Positions 1 to 9,304 are shown, numbered from the stretch's first letter. The stretch: DNA of 18,256 nt from UBA2450 sp045132035 (GCA_045132035.1 JBGURM010000048.1:1-18256); one strand, 5' to 3'. Translations and numbers: made by a program. Notes: a model not told the origin generated them from the sequence alone.

Positions 1-1
1 T

Positions 2-2761
2 GAAACATCAGTCCAAATTATGGACCTTTTAAAAGAGGTAGCAAAAACTCACCTTGTTATCATGGTTACACATAACCCTGAACTCGCTGAAAAATACGCA
101 ACCCGTATTGTGAGAATGAAAGACGGTTTAATCACTGATGATTCTAATCCATTTGATGGAAAAGAAGATGAACCAGTTGCCGTGGAAAACACGCAAGAAG
201 TCGCCTCAAAAGGTAAAAAACAATCTTCAATGTCTTTCTTTACTGCAGGTGCCTTATCCGTATCTAACTTATTATCTAAATTTAAAAGAACATTACTTGT
301 CGCTATTGCGGGAAGTATTGGTATTATTGGTGTTTCAACCATTTTAGGTGTTTCTTGTGGGGTTAATGATTATATCTACAATATGCAAGATGATATGTTA
401 AGTAGCTATCCTCTTGAAATTGCTGAACAATCAGTGGATATGACCTCTTTATTAACTGGATTAAGAAACCAAGATAAGAGTGAACTTGAACAATTTGATA
501 CTTCAACTAAAGTTGGAGTGGATTCAATGATTGCCTTCTTACTTGAAAAATATACTGATTTTACTAACGTAAAGACTAACGAGATTAACGAAACATTAAT
601 CCAATATATTAAAGAAACTCCTGAACAATATTATTCAGCGATTAATTATGATTATTCAATTGATCCAACTAATAACTTCTTTACTGCGTTTAAGAAAAAC
701 GAATCTACTGAAAAAGAAATTATTTCTTTTAACGGATTAACCCAAAGATATATCAAGACATTAATGACTGTTGATGGATTTGATCAATACGCTCAATTCG
801 TTGATCTTTTCACTGGATTTATGAAACAACTCCCAGCAGAAAAAGATTATATCTTGTCTCAATATGATTTACTTGGAAATTCTCATTTCCCAGAAAATGA
901 AAACGAATTAGTTTTAGTGGTGGATGATAAAACCACTTTAACTGATTTAATTCTTGCTCAAATGGGATTCTATGAAGAAACCGACTTCTTAAACATTGCT
1001 GAAAAGGCTGTTAGAGAAAGTGAAATTAAAAAGGAAATTGAAGAATTAAAGCAAGGAACTGACCCAGATAAAGAAGCAAAAATTAGACAGTTAGAAGAAG
1101 AACTTAAGGCACTTCCTACAACTTATCCATATCAAACTACATTTAATATTGATGACATTCTTAACCACGAATTCATCTATTATCCACATCAAGATATTTA
1201 TAAGAGAAATCCAACATTTGTCTCTCATAAACAAATTACCGCTAACTTTAGTGGTAAACACGGAACCGATGATTATTATTTAGCACTAACCTATAACGCT
1301 GAAAGCGATACATTAATTGGTAATGCAATCGAAGTTGGTAGTGGAGAAGCTAAAATGCATAATGTTGCTGCTTTAAGAGTTGGAACTAGAAGTAGTGATA
1401 CATCTATTAGTGAACTCACTGGCAGTTGGGTTTTAGGTTACACAGATGGTATTAAATCACTTGATGATATTGCCTCAATTGAAAAATATATGATGACCAT
1501 CAACTCAAATAATAAAACTGAAATTGAAGATAAGAAAATTCAATTTGATGGCACTGTTAATTTAGTGAAATTAGAAAGTATTAATCCACCAACAATGGAT
1601 TTCACTGATACTGCTACTGGAGCTGGAACAATTATTGAAGTTGAACCAGATACACCTGATTTCTATTATGAAGCAACAATTAATCAAACTGACCCAATTT
1701 ACACTAATATTGATTCTTCTCACGGTTTCAAAGTTCGTGTCAGTGGTATTTTAAGAGCAAAACCAAGCACTAATTTTGGTACTCTTTCTCGTGGAGTTTA
1801 TTACACTAAAAAATTCTGTGATAAGTATCGTTTAGAATCAAATAACAGTGAAATTGTTACTGAGTTTAAAAAACATATCATTGAAAAGAAATATACAGTT
1901 TCTCCATTTAATGCTTATGTTCACTTTACTTATGATGACTACGCTGATCCAGATCATCCAGTTCAAAAAGAAGGATTTGCTAGTGCGCTTAATGGAGATA
2001 CATCTTCTACAATTGCTTCTATCTTTGCCTCGTTCTTATCAAGCAATAATAACAATTTGAAAAATGATAAATTACATTTACGTGCTTTATCTGGTTTAAA
2101 AGTTAACGATATTATCGATGAGAATAATAAGTCAGTTATTGACCATCATGAGATCAAAGATTTACCACAAAGTATTTCTATTTATCCAAAGAATTTCCAA
2201 ACAAAGTCATATATCAACGAAAGACTTGATAACTGGAACAAAGATATGGATTTAGTAATCGGTGGAGAAGTAGTCCATCGTAATCAAAGAAGTGAACTCA
2301 CTTATAGTGATACAATTAGTATGATTATTACTGTTATTTCAACATTAGTTACTACAGTAAGCGCAGCGTTAATTGCCTTCACCTCGTTATCTTTAGTTGT
2401 CTCTTGTTTCATGATTGCGGTTATTACTTATATCTCTGTTATGGAAAGAGTCAAAGAGATTGGTGTTATTCGTTCTTTAGGTGGAAGAAAGAAAGACGTT
2501 TCACGTCTATTCATTGCTGAAAACTTAATTACTGGTTTAGCTAGTGGCACAATCGGTATTGGTGTTACTTATATTCTTCAAATCATTATTAACATTGTTG
2601 TGAAAACATTAGGTACTGGAGTTCCTAATATCTGTGCTCTCCCTTGGTATTACGCATTAATGATGATTGGTATTTCTATCGCACTAAGTGTCTTAAGTGG
2701 ACTTATCCCATCATTCAGTGCTTCTAAACAAGATCCAGTCATTGCTTTAAGGTCAGAATAA
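2..2761 (+). CDS. ABC transporter, fused ATPase/FtsX-type permease (5'-truncated)
   Basis: The reading frame is open from the first bases, so the gene starts upstream and most of the nucleotide-binding domain is missing. Counting from the in-frame ATG at 20, residues 1-38 are the end of an ABC ATPase, including the H-loop (VTHNPELA, His18). A linker follows, then a membrane segment at about 91-113, a very long polar extracytoplasmic region (about 115-765) with a charged coiled-coil-like patch near 335-370, and three membrane segments at about 767-800, 836-862 and 873-898. The motif ERVKEIGVIRSLGGRKKDV between the last segments is typical of the FtsX/MacB permease family. Such proteins export peptides or drugs, or act mechanically at the envelope; the substrate cannot be read from the sequence. 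It ends 2 nt before rimO, so the two are probably co-transcribed. Confidence 0.88.
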   Translation, partial: ETSVQIMDLLKEVAKTHLVIMVTHNPELAEKYATRIVRMKDGLITDDSNPFDGKEDEPVAVENTQEVASKGKKQSSMSFFTAGALSVSNLLSKFKRTLLVAIAGSIGIIGVSTILGVSCGVNDYIYNMQDDMLSSYPLEIAEQSVDMTSLLTGLRNQDKSELEQFDTSTKVGVDSMIAFLLEKYTDFTNVKTNEINETLIQYIKETPEQYYSAINYDYSIDPTNNFFTAFKKNESTEKEIISFNGLTQRYIKTLMTVDGFDQYAQFVDLFTGFMKQLPAEKDYILSQYDLLGNSHFPENENELVLVVDDKTTLTDLILAQMGFYEETDFLNIAEKAVRESEIKKEIEELKQGTDPDKEAKIRQLEEELKALPTTYPYQTTFNIDDILNHEFIYYPHQDIYKRNPTFVSHKQITANFSGKHGTDDYYLALTYNAESDTLIGNAIEVGSGEAKMHNVAALRVGTRSSDTSISELTGSWVLGYTDGIKSLDDIASIEKYMMTINSNNKTEIEDKKIQFDGTVNLVKLESINPPTMDFTDTATGAGTIIEVEPDTPDFYYEATINQTDPIYTNIDSSHGFKVRVSGILRAKPSTNFGTLSRGVYYTKKFCDKYRLESNNSEIVTEFKKHIIEKKYTVSPFNAYVHFTYDDYADPDHPVQKEGFASALNGDTSSTIASIFASFLSSNNNNLKNDKLHLRALSGLKVNDIIDENNKSVIDHHEIKDLPQSISIYPKNFQTKSYINERLDNWNKDMDLVIGGEVVHRNQRSELTYSDTISMIITVISTLVTTVSAALIAFTSLSLVVSCFMIAVITYISVMERVKEIGVIRSLGGRKKDVSRLFIAENLITGLASGTIGIGVTYILQIIINIVVKTLGTGVPNICALPWYYALMMIGISIALSVLSGLIPSFSASKQDPVIALRSE

Positions 2762-2763
2762 TT

Positions 2764-4062
2764 ATGAAAAAAGTCGGAATCGTTTCTTTAGGCTGTATGA
2801 AAAATCTCGTCGATAGCGAGAACATTTTAGGCTTATTTGATCGTAATGGTTATGAAATAACAAATGACCCTAAAGACGCAGATATCATTGTTATCAATAC
2901 TTGTGGATTTATTGAACCAAGTAAAAAAGAAAGTATTGAGAACATTTTAGAAATGATTCAATACGGGAAAAAAGTAGTGGTTACTGGCTGCTTAGCGGAA
3001 CGTTATCTCGAAGATTTAAAAAGAGAAATCCCTGAAGTTGATTTATATATTCCAATTAGAGAATATTCTCATTTTAATGAGAAACTCTATGTTTTAGATA
3101 AAGATATTGATCCTACTATTGGAATTGATGATGAATATCGTATTGTTTCTACCGGGCCATATTCTGCTTATTTAAAAATTGGAGAAGGATGTGACAATAG
3201 ATGCAGCTATTGCGCGATTCCAATCATTAGAGGAGGATTTGTTTCTCGTGATTATGATTCAATTATTAAAGAAGCAAAAGACCTTGCGGAAAACGGAATT
3301 AAAGAAGTAGTTGTTCTTCAACAAGACACGACAAAATATGGAATCGATTTTAAAGATAAAAAAGTCAATATAGCGGACCTCTTATATGGTTTACTGGCAA
3401 TTAAAGAGTTTAAATATATTCGTTTACTATATTTATATCCTGATGAAATTAGTGACGAATTAATTGAATTAATTGGAAAAGAAAAAAGACTCACTCCTTA
3501 TTTTGATGTTCCAATTCAACATAGTGAATCTCATATTTTAAAAGATATGTATCGTCGTGGAGACAAGGATTTTTTAATCAACTTGTTTAACAAGATTAGA
3601 AGCAAAGTTCCTAATGCGATATTAAGAACCACTGTTATGGTGGGCTTCCCAAAAGAAAGTGAAGAAGATGTCGATAACTTAATCGAATTTATGAATCAAA
3701 TCAAATTTGATCATTTAGGAGCCTTTACATATTCTCAAGAAGAAGGCACTCCTGCAGCATCTTTTGACGGTCAAATTGATGAAGAAATCAAAAAGAAGAG
3801 ACTTGCTAAAGTAATGAAAGCCCAACAAAAGATTTCCTATTCTTTAAACAAAAAACATGTTGGAGAAGTTATGGAAGGGTTAGTCATTGGCAAAGATGAA
3901 CACGGAAATTATCTACTCAGAAGTTATTGGAACGCTCCTGATGACGTAGATGGAAAAATATATTTTACTAGCGACAAAAAACTTGATAATGGTGATATCG
4001 TCAGAGTTAAAATAACAGGTGCATTTGTCTATGACCTGATGGGTGAATTATATGAAAACTAA
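2764..4062 (+). CDS. rimO: Ribosomal protein S12 methylthiotransferase RimO
   Basis: This radical-SAM methylthiotransferase adds a methylthio group to the conserved Asp of ribosomal protein S12 in the cytosol. The N-terminal MTTase domain carries the three cysteines for one 4Fe-4S cluster (C11 in SLGCMKNLVDSE, C47 in NTCGFIEPS, C76 in VTGCLAERY). The SLGC-KNLVDSE signature separates RimO from the tRNA enzymes MiaB and MtaB. The radical-SAM CxxxCxxC is at C143, C147 and C150 (GEGCDNRCSYC). A TRAM-like domain occupies about the last 65 residues. Its 432 aa match the family length. It starts 2 nt after the ABC gene stop with only a weak AAGG at 2749, suggesting translational coupling. Its 3' end overlaps the GH3 gene. 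Confidence 0.96.
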   Translation: MKKVGIVSLGCMKNLVDSENILGLFDRNGYEITNDPKDADIIVINTCGFIEPSKKESIENILEMIQYGKKVVVTGCLAERYLEDLKREIPEVDLYIPIREYSHFNEKLYVLDKDIDPTIGIDDEYRIVSTGPYSAYLKIGEGCDNRCSYCAIPIIRGGFVSRDYDSIIKEAKDLAENGIKEVVVLQQDTTKYGIDFKDKKVNIADLLYGLLAIKEFKYIRLLYLYPDEISDELIELIGKEKRLTPYFDVPIQHSESHILKDMYRRGDKDFLINLFNKIRSKVPNAILRTTVMVGFPKESEEDVDNLIEFMNQIKFDHLGAFTYSQEEGTPAASFDGQIDEEIKKKRLAKVMKAQQKISYSLNKKHVGEVMEGLVIGKDEHGNYLLRSYWNAPDDVDGKIYFTSDKKLDNGDIVRVKITGAFVYDLMGELYEN

Positions 4063-6481
4063 TTATGATTTCCTTCCTCACGAATATGAGCACTTATCTT
4101 TTTTGAAAGATAACGCTCACGAATGTGCTCTGTTTTTAAAAAGAGAAGATGAATCTTTTCCTTTAGAAGAACCTTGTGAATTGGTTCTTATTGGTAATGG
4201 TGTTAGACACACTTTTATTGGAGGAACTGGTTCAGGAGCGGTCAATGTTAGATATAACGAAACCATTGAAGAAGCATTTATTAATGCTGGATTTAAAATT
4301 AGTTCTACTAGTTGGCTAGATAGTTACGACAAAGTAAATATCAAAAACGAAAAAGATTATCTAAAAACAGTTAAAAAGGAAGCAAAAGAATATAACGCTC
4401 ACGCGGTAGTAAGTTTTTCAGTTGGAAAATTCCCTCCAGAATGCGACTATGAATTCCCAATTATTGGAAATCATACAACCGCAATTTATGTTTTAGCTAG
4501 AAACGCCGGAGAAGGATCAGATAGGCCATTAACTAAAGGAAGCGTTTATTTAACTGATACAGAAATTAGAGATATCTTATATCTCAATGAACATTATAAG
4601 AAATTCCTACTTGTATTAAATGTTGCTGGGGTAGTGGATTTATCACCAGTTATGACGGTAAAAAATATTTTGCTTATTTCTCAATTAGGTTCATTAACTG
4701 GAGATATTTTAGCTAATATCGTTTTAGGAAAACTTAATCCAAGCGGTAAATTAACTGATACTTGGGCAAAAACAAGTGACTATCCATACATCAATAAATC
4801 TTTAGATTTAAACGAATGTCGTTATGAAGAAGGAATATATGTTGGATATCGTTATTTTGATTCAAAAAGAATCGAACCATTATTTCCTTTTGGATTTGGT
4901 CTTTCATACACTAAATTTGACTATCAATTTATCGACGTAAATAATAATAAAGATAACATAGTGGTGAAGGTTAAAGTTACCAATAAAGGTAACTATCCTG
5001 GAAAAGAAGTAATTCAATTATATTTAAGTGGACCAATTAACCGTCCAGAAAACGAATTGGTGGCTTTTAATAAGACAAAATTATTATCGCCAAAAGAAAG
5101 TGAAATTATTGGTCTAAATTTCAAATTGAGCGAATTCCCTACATATAACGAAGAAAAAGAAGTTTATATTTTAGATAAAGGTAATTATGTTTTTAGACTT
5201 GGTAATTCAAGTAGAAACCTTAAAGATGTTTTCGCTATCTCAATCAAAGAAGATATCGTTGTTAAACAAGTAAGAAATGTCTTTAATAAAACTGATTTCA
5301 CCGATTTAGTTATTGATCGACCAGAAGCAAAAATAAGCAAGAACCTACCTGTAATTGAAATTGATTCTTCAATGATTGAAACTGAAAAAGTTGTCTATCA
5401 TGATAAATATGAAGTTGAGATTCCTGATTTAATTAAAGGATTAAAAGAAGATGATTTAATATATTTAGTATTAGGTGATTATAAAACTGGTGTTGATGGA
5501 TTAATCGGACAATCATGTTCTCAAGTATTAGGCGGAGCAGGAGAAACTACTTTAAGAGTTGAGTCAATTAATCGTTCATTAAATATGGTGGATGGTCCTG
5601 CCGGTCTTAGAATTATTCAAGAATATATTGTTAATCATAAAGGCGCTCATAAGGTGAGTGAAGACTCTATTTGGAGAGGAATCAAAAATTATCTTCCTAA
5701 ACTAATCACTTATTTCCTTAGCTATGAAAGAAACTTAAAGAAAAAAGGTAGTAGAGTTCTTCAAATCGCAACCGCTATACCAGTAGCCACCGCAATTGCT
5801 CAATCATTTAATAGTGATTTCGCTCGTGACTGTGGTAGGTTAGTTAAAGAAGAGATGGAAATGTATGGAGTGGATATTTGGCTTGCTCCAGGAGTTAACA
5901 TCCATAGACATATACTTTGCGGAAGAAATTTTGAATACTATTCAGAAGATCCTCTTTTAAGTAGTGTTATGGCGGCTTCTATTATTAACGCAGTTCAACA
6001 AAATCCATTAAAGGCTACAACGATTAAACATTATGCTTGTAATAACCAAGAAACTAATAGAACAAACAATAACTCTATGGTTTCAGAAAGAGCTGCTAGA
6101 GAAATTTACTTTAGAGTGTTTGAAAAAGCGATTAAATGGAGTAATCCATTCTCGATTATGGCAAGTTATAACTTGGTTAATGGAGTTCATTCCTCTGAAC
6201 ATAAAGGAATGTTAATTGACATTTTAAGAGATGAATGGGGATATAAAGGACTCATTATGACTGACTGGATCAATAGTGGCCAATCATATCATAAAGGAAA
6301 TACTTACCCATGCGCTTATGCTTCTAGAAATATTAAAAACGGAATGAACATTTGTATGCCTGGAAGTAAGGCGGATATCAAAGATATAAAGAACGCTTTA
6401 AAAAATGGATATCTATCTAGAAGTGACTTAGAAGTTTCTGCAACAATTGTTTACAATTCAATTCAAAAAATGAGTAAATAA
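4052..6481 (+). CDS. Glycoside hydrolase family 3 with inverted domain order
   Basis: This GH3 enzyme is probably a beta-glucosidase or related exo-glycosidase. The domains are permuted. The GH3 C-terminal (alpha/beta sandwich) domain comes first, with motifs LNPSGKLTDTW and FPFGFGLSYTKFDY. A fibronectin-III-like domain follows (VTNKGNYPGKEVIQLYLSGP), and the GH3 N-terminal catalytic barrel comes last, with MVDGPAGLR, TTIKHYACNNQE and GLIMTDW. The Asp of TDW (codon at 6263) is the expected nucleophile. This order is known from some gut Bacillota beta-glucosidases. There is no signal peptide, so it should act in the cytosol on imported sugars. The start is uncertain: ATG 4052 lies 6 nt after GGGTG, while GTG 4043 adds three residues. 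It overlaps rimO by 11 nt. Substrate not determinable. Confidence 0.92.
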   Translation: MKTNYDFLPHEYEHLSFLKDNAHECALFLKREDESFPLEEPCELVLIGNGVRHTFIGGTGSGAVNVRYNETIEEAFINAGFKISSTSWLDSYDKVNIKNEKDYLKTVKKEAKEYNAHAVVSFSVGKFPPECDYEFPIIGNHTTAIYVLARNAGEGSDRPLTKGSVYLTDTEIRDILYLNEHYKKFLLVLNVAGVVDLSPVMTVKNILLISQLGSLTGDILANIVLGKLNPSGKLTDTWAKTSDYPYINKSLDLNECRYEEGIYVGYRYFDSKRIEPLFPFGFGLSYTKFDYQFIDVNNNKDNIVVKVKVTNKGNYPGKEVIQLYLSGPINRPENELVAFNKTKLLSPKESEIIGLNFKLSEFPTYNEEKEVYILDKGNYVFRLGNSSRNLKDVFAISIKEDIVVKQVRNVFNKTDFTDLVIDRPEAKISKNLPVIEIDSSMIETEKVVYHDKYEVEIPDLIKGLKEDDLIYLVLGDYKTGVDGLIGQSCSQVLGGAGETTLRVESINRSLNMVDGPAGLRIIQEYIVNHKGAHKVSEDSIWRGIKNYLPKLITYFLSYERNLKKKGSRVLQIATAIPVATAIAQSFNSDFARDCGRLVKEEMEMYGVDIWLAPGVNIHRHILCGRNFEYYSEDPLLSSVMAASIINAVQQNPLKATTIKHYACNNQETNRTNNNSMVSERAAREIYFRVFEKAIKWSNPFSIMASYNLVNGVHSSEHKGMLIDILRDEWGYKGLIMTDWINSGQSYHKGNTYPCAYASRNIKNGMNICMPGSKADIKDIKNALKNGYLSRSDLEVSATIVYNSIQKMSK

Positions 6482-6498
6482 AAAAATCAAATATTCAC

Positions 6499-6527
6499 TT
6501 GTTATAACACTGATACTTATATATAAT
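6499..6527 (+). promoter_or_regulatory. Promoter of the tRNA-Thr gene
   Basis: TTGTTA (6499-6504) and a perfect TATAAT (6522-6527) are separated by exactly 17 bp and end 17 bp before the tRNA. This fits a sigma-A housekeeping promoter giving a short 5' leader. Confidence 0.75.
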
Positions 6528-6544
6528 TAATCACGCTAACTAAT

Positions 6545-6618
6545 GCCTCCTTAGTTAAGTGGTATAACGGATCCATGGTAAGGATCTATTGGTGGTCCGA
6601 TTCCGCCAGGAGGCACCA
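6545..6618 (+). tRNA. tRNA-Thr (anticodon GGU)
   Basis: The 74 nt fold as a full cloverleaf. The acceptor GCCTCCT pairs perfectly with AGGAGGC, and the D stem is GTTA/TAAC with GG in the loop. The anticodon stem is GATCC/GGATC with loop ATGGTAA, giving anticodon GGU, which reads ACC and ACU. The variable region is 4 nt, the T stem GGTGG/CCGCC contains one wobble pair, and ACCA is encoded at the 3' end. The 1-72 and 2-71 pairs (G-C, C-G) agree with threonine identity. One oddity is the T loop TCCGATT, where position 55 is C instead of the nearly universal T (pseudouridine). The gene stands alone with its own promoter and terminator. Confidence 0.9.
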
Positions 6619-6630
6619 CATTAGTTATAC

Positions 6631-6661
6631 AGCTTCGATACACAAAAATCGGGGCTTTTTT
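6631..6661 (+). terminator. Intrinsic terminator after tRNA-Thr
   Basis: A 9-bp stem, AGCTTCGAT/ATCGGGGCT with two G-T pairs, encloses an 8-nt A-rich loop and is followed directly by a T run. It starts 12 nt after the tRNA CCA end. Confidence 0.85.
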
Positions 6662-6737
6662 CATGTTTTCAAGCCATTTTTAACATATTTGTGTTCTTTA
6701 GAAGAAAACTATTCTATGAATAAAGTTGAAAAACTGC

Positions 6738-6931
6738 TATTTCAAGTCCTATCGGAGGCGTACCTTAAATAGTTGTCTTTAATACGGAGGTGGGACTTGA
6801 ACTATCTCAAAAATCATCGTTTTTGCCCTTATTTATGTAAATAATTAATAAAACAATGATGAGAAATATTAAACATAAGTTTAAACGAGTTCCTCTCGAT
6901 ACAAGAAAAAGAGGGTTCGAGTCCTACCTCC
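6738..6931 (+). other. Self-complementary structured element, possible ncRNA
   Basis: This is the main content of the gene-free stretch 6662-7054. Bases 6786-6802 (GGAGGTGGGACTTGAAC) pair over all 17 positions with 6915-6931 (GTTCGAGTCCTACCTCC), using two G-T wobbles. Inside lie a second helix, 6813-6823 with 6850-6860 (10 of 11 pairs), an inner hairpin TTATTT/AAATAA at 6829-6844, and a hairpin CCTCT/AGAGG at 6892-6914. An upstream stretch at 6738-6749 can pair with 6793-6804 instead (11 of 12), so two alternative folds are possible. Both arms resemble tRNA T-arms, but no cloverleaf closes around either. It could be a regulatory RNA, a small inverted-repeat mobile element, or a tRNA-derived relic. 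I recognise no known family. Confidence 0.45.
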
Positions 6932-6977
6932 CCAGCATTTTTGTATCAGAGCAATTTTTCGTGTTTGGTAATTTTTA

Positions 6978-7005
6978 TTGATACACAATCTTAATACATT
7001 AAATA
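6978..7005 (+). promoter_or_regulatory. Likely promoter of the exonuclease-fusion gene
   Basis: TTGATA (6978-6983) and TAAATA (7000-7005) are separated by 16 bp, about 50 bp before the ATG at 7055. It fits a sigma-A promoter but is one of several possibilities in AT-rich DNA. Confidence 0.45.
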
Positions 7006-7054
7006 TCTATTATTTTTGGATGAGAAAATACATCTTTTCTTTTAGAATATTGTT

Positions 7055-9304
7055 ATGGTGAAGAAAAAGTATTCCAAAGATCCTAAGGTGATTCTTCTTA
7101 GTTTAGAAGATTTTTTAAATCACTGTGATTATTTTAAAGGTGGAATACCGCGTGGACATAAATGGACAGAAAAAACTGTTCCAGAAGGTTATGAAACTTA
7201 TTATAAGATTACCGAGGATAAATTTATTGCTATCACATATGGTGAAACTTATAACCTTTTTGGAGCATCTATCAGGGATAGGTACAAGGAAAAACTCGAA
7301 TATATTGAAGTCGCTTTAAGAGATGGCGTGACTGAATATGAATTATACGACAAAGAAATTGAAAGGCTAGAAGCGGAACGTGCGCAATTTAAAAGAAGTA
7401 AGAAATTAGATTTAGAAATCGAAGAAACTATAAAAGCTAAAAAGAAATTGTTGAAGTACAAAGCTGCACTTGCTCCAACTCAACCAAAACACTTTAATGA
7501 TTATCTAATAGATACGGGGTGCAAAACAGACACAACAAATTATAAAAATAAGTACATAGTATTTGATGTTGAAACGAATGGAACAAGAAAGAACAATGAC
7601 GACTTACTGTCGTTATCTATTTATAATCCATCTACCGGGATTTGCTACAACCGATATTTTCCATTAGATTTACAACCTGTAATTTTAACTTCGTTTATCC
7701 ATGGCATTACAGACGAAACTTTATTAGGCGCTACACACATCACTCAAGAAGAAATGGATGAGATTATTGAATATTTTGATTTGAAGAATTGTATTCTTCT
7801 TTCTTATAGTGGCGGCAAAGGTACTTTTGATTCATCTTTTGTTATTAATTACTGTTCAAGACACAATGTCCACGGTTTTGAAGACTTACAATATAAGAAC
7901 GTTAAAGAGTTTATTCCACCTGCTCCATTTGGAACTGAAGGGCAACTATCAAAGGATAATTTATGTAGAATGTTTGGAATAGAAGGCGTCACTGAACTTC
8001 ACTCAGGGTTAAATGACTGTATTTTGGAATGGAAATTGTTTGAAAAGCTTGTTGGCCAACCGGTGTTTTTCATTCAAAACAATTTATACAGATATAACAA
8101 AGAATATATAATACCTATTTCTTATGTGCCTAAGCATCCGGAATTAATACGTTTTGCTGGTGTTAAAATTCCGCCAGTTCTTGGTTATATAGAGACCATC
8201 TTTGAATATGAATTTCCAAAACAATCGTTAAAATATATTAAAAAATTTCCAACAAACATTACAGGAATAACAATAGAAAATGCAATTAATTCTATGCTTC
8301 AAGTTGATGAACAAGACAACTTTAGATTTCTTTCCGATAACAAGAAACATCTTGAATATATTGGTTCATTGGATAGCAGAATTGAGGAGATTCCAATTAT
8401 TACTGAAAATGATGGTACAGTAAAAACAACCGATTCTAAATATACAGAATATATTGATGAAGTTAATAAAGTTACTAAAGTAATAATGGATAATCTTGAA
8501 CCAGTTATTGGCTTTATTCGAAAAAAGATTTTTATTGATTCTAAGATTTTAAGTCAAGAACTTGTGATAAGCGAAGACAAGAAAATATTAGCCTTGTGCG
8601 ACTTATCTTCTCAAACAAGTGTTATGGAAATTAAAACAATGGATATTTTGCGAGATGATGAATATGGATTGCATATAACAGCTCCAATATCAAGACAACT
8701 TTATTATCAAAGAAACAACCGCGATACATATGCCTTATCGATAATGTTTGATAAGCATTATAAAGAAAAGTCATTTGAGGAAGTAGTTGATGGTTTAACT
8801 ATTAAAATATATAAAGTAGATTTGAGAATCGTGGAAGTGATTCCTAGGGCTTATAAGCCTGGAATGTTCGCATCTGTTATTTTGAAAGAATTGATAAAAG
8901 ATAATTCGTTAACTTATTCCCGGCTATCAAAAAATACTGGTTTTAGTGAAAGATCAATACAAAATTACATTCACGAGTTAAGAGACAATGGCTACATTAT
9001 TAGAGAAGGCATGTCGAACCAACTTGGTGTATGGAAAGTGCTAAAGGATGAAAATGGCAATCCTATATCGGAAGAGAATCAGTTAAAAGTAAGAGCAATT
9101 GATTATTCTGAAACCTATAAACAAAAGGTTTTGGAAATGACAAACGTAAAGGTGATTTGTACAAAGTACACCAATAGCCAAACTGCTGCTGATTATGAGT
9201 GTCTTGTTTGTGGGCATAAATGGTCAACAAGACCAGAAAAATTCAAGCACAGACAAAAACATGGATGTCCAAAATGTAAAGCTGGAAAAGAACTAATAGG
9301 ATGA
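7055..9304 (+). CDS. DEDDh exonuclease / winged-helix / zinc-ribbon fusion protein
   Basis: The protein has 749 aa. Residues 1-165 form an N-terminal region of unknown fold with a charged helical part at about 80-135. A DnaQ-like 3'-5' exonuclease domain spans about 167-335: ExoI IVFDVET (D171, E173), ExoII GGKGTFDSSF (D259), and ExoIII HSGLND (H316, D321), which marks the DEDDh type. A long middle region (about 340-600) has no motif I recognise. A winged-helix-like segment lies at about 605-665 (TYSRLSKNTGFSERSIQNYI), and a C-terminal zinc ribbon has C716, C719, C738 and C741 (CLVCGHKW...GCPKC). All metal ligands of the nuclease are present, so it should degrade DNA or RNA 3' ends. The HTH and ribbon suggest nucleic-acid targeting. 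I cannot name an existing family with this architecture. No clear Shine-Dalgarno precedes the ATG. Confidence 0.82.
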   Translation: MVKKKYSKDPKVILLSLEDFLNHCDYFKGGIPRGHKWTEKTVPEGYETYYKITEDKFIAITYGETYNLFGASIRDRYKEKLEYIEVALRDGVTEYELYDKEIERLEAERAQFKRSKKLDLEIEETIKAKKKLLKYKAALAPTQPKHFNDYLIDTGCKTDTTNYKNKYIVFDVETNGTRKNNDDLLSLSIYNPSTGICYNRYFPLDLQPVILTSFIHGITDETLLGATHITQEEMDEIIEYFDLKNCILLSYSGGKGTFDSSFVINYCSRHNVHGFEDLQYKNVKEFIPPAPFGTEGQLSKDNLCRMFGIEGVTELHSGLNDCILEWKLFEKLVGQPVFFIQNNLYRYNKEYIIPISYVPKHPELIRFAGVKIPPVLGYIETIFEYEFPKQSLKYIKKFPTNITGITIENAINSMLQVDEQDNFRFLSDNKKHLEYIGSLDSRIEEIPIITENDGTVKTTDSKYTEYIDEVNKVTKVIMDNLEPVIGFIRKKIFIDSKILSQELVISEDKKILALCDLSSQTSVMEIKTMDILRDDEYGLHITAPISRQLYYQRNNRDTYALSIMFDKHYKEKSFEEVVDGLTIKIYKVDLRIVEVIPRAYKPGMFASVILKELIKDNSLTYSRLSKNTGFSERSIQNYIHELRDNGYIIREGMSNQLGVWKVLKDENGNPISEENQLKVRAIDYSETYKQKVLEMTNVKVICTKYTNSQTAADYECLVCGHKWSTRPEKFKHRQKHGCPKCKAGKELIG

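Noticed and set aside
6575..6772. 65-aa reading frame through the tRNA and terminator
   Set aside because: It starts inside tRNA-Thr, crosses its terminator, and has no ribosome site or recognisable domain.
6786..6931. tRNA genes at either arm of the structured element
   Set aside because: T-arm-like sequences are present, but no D arm, anticodon arm or matching acceptor lies at tRNA distance on either strand.
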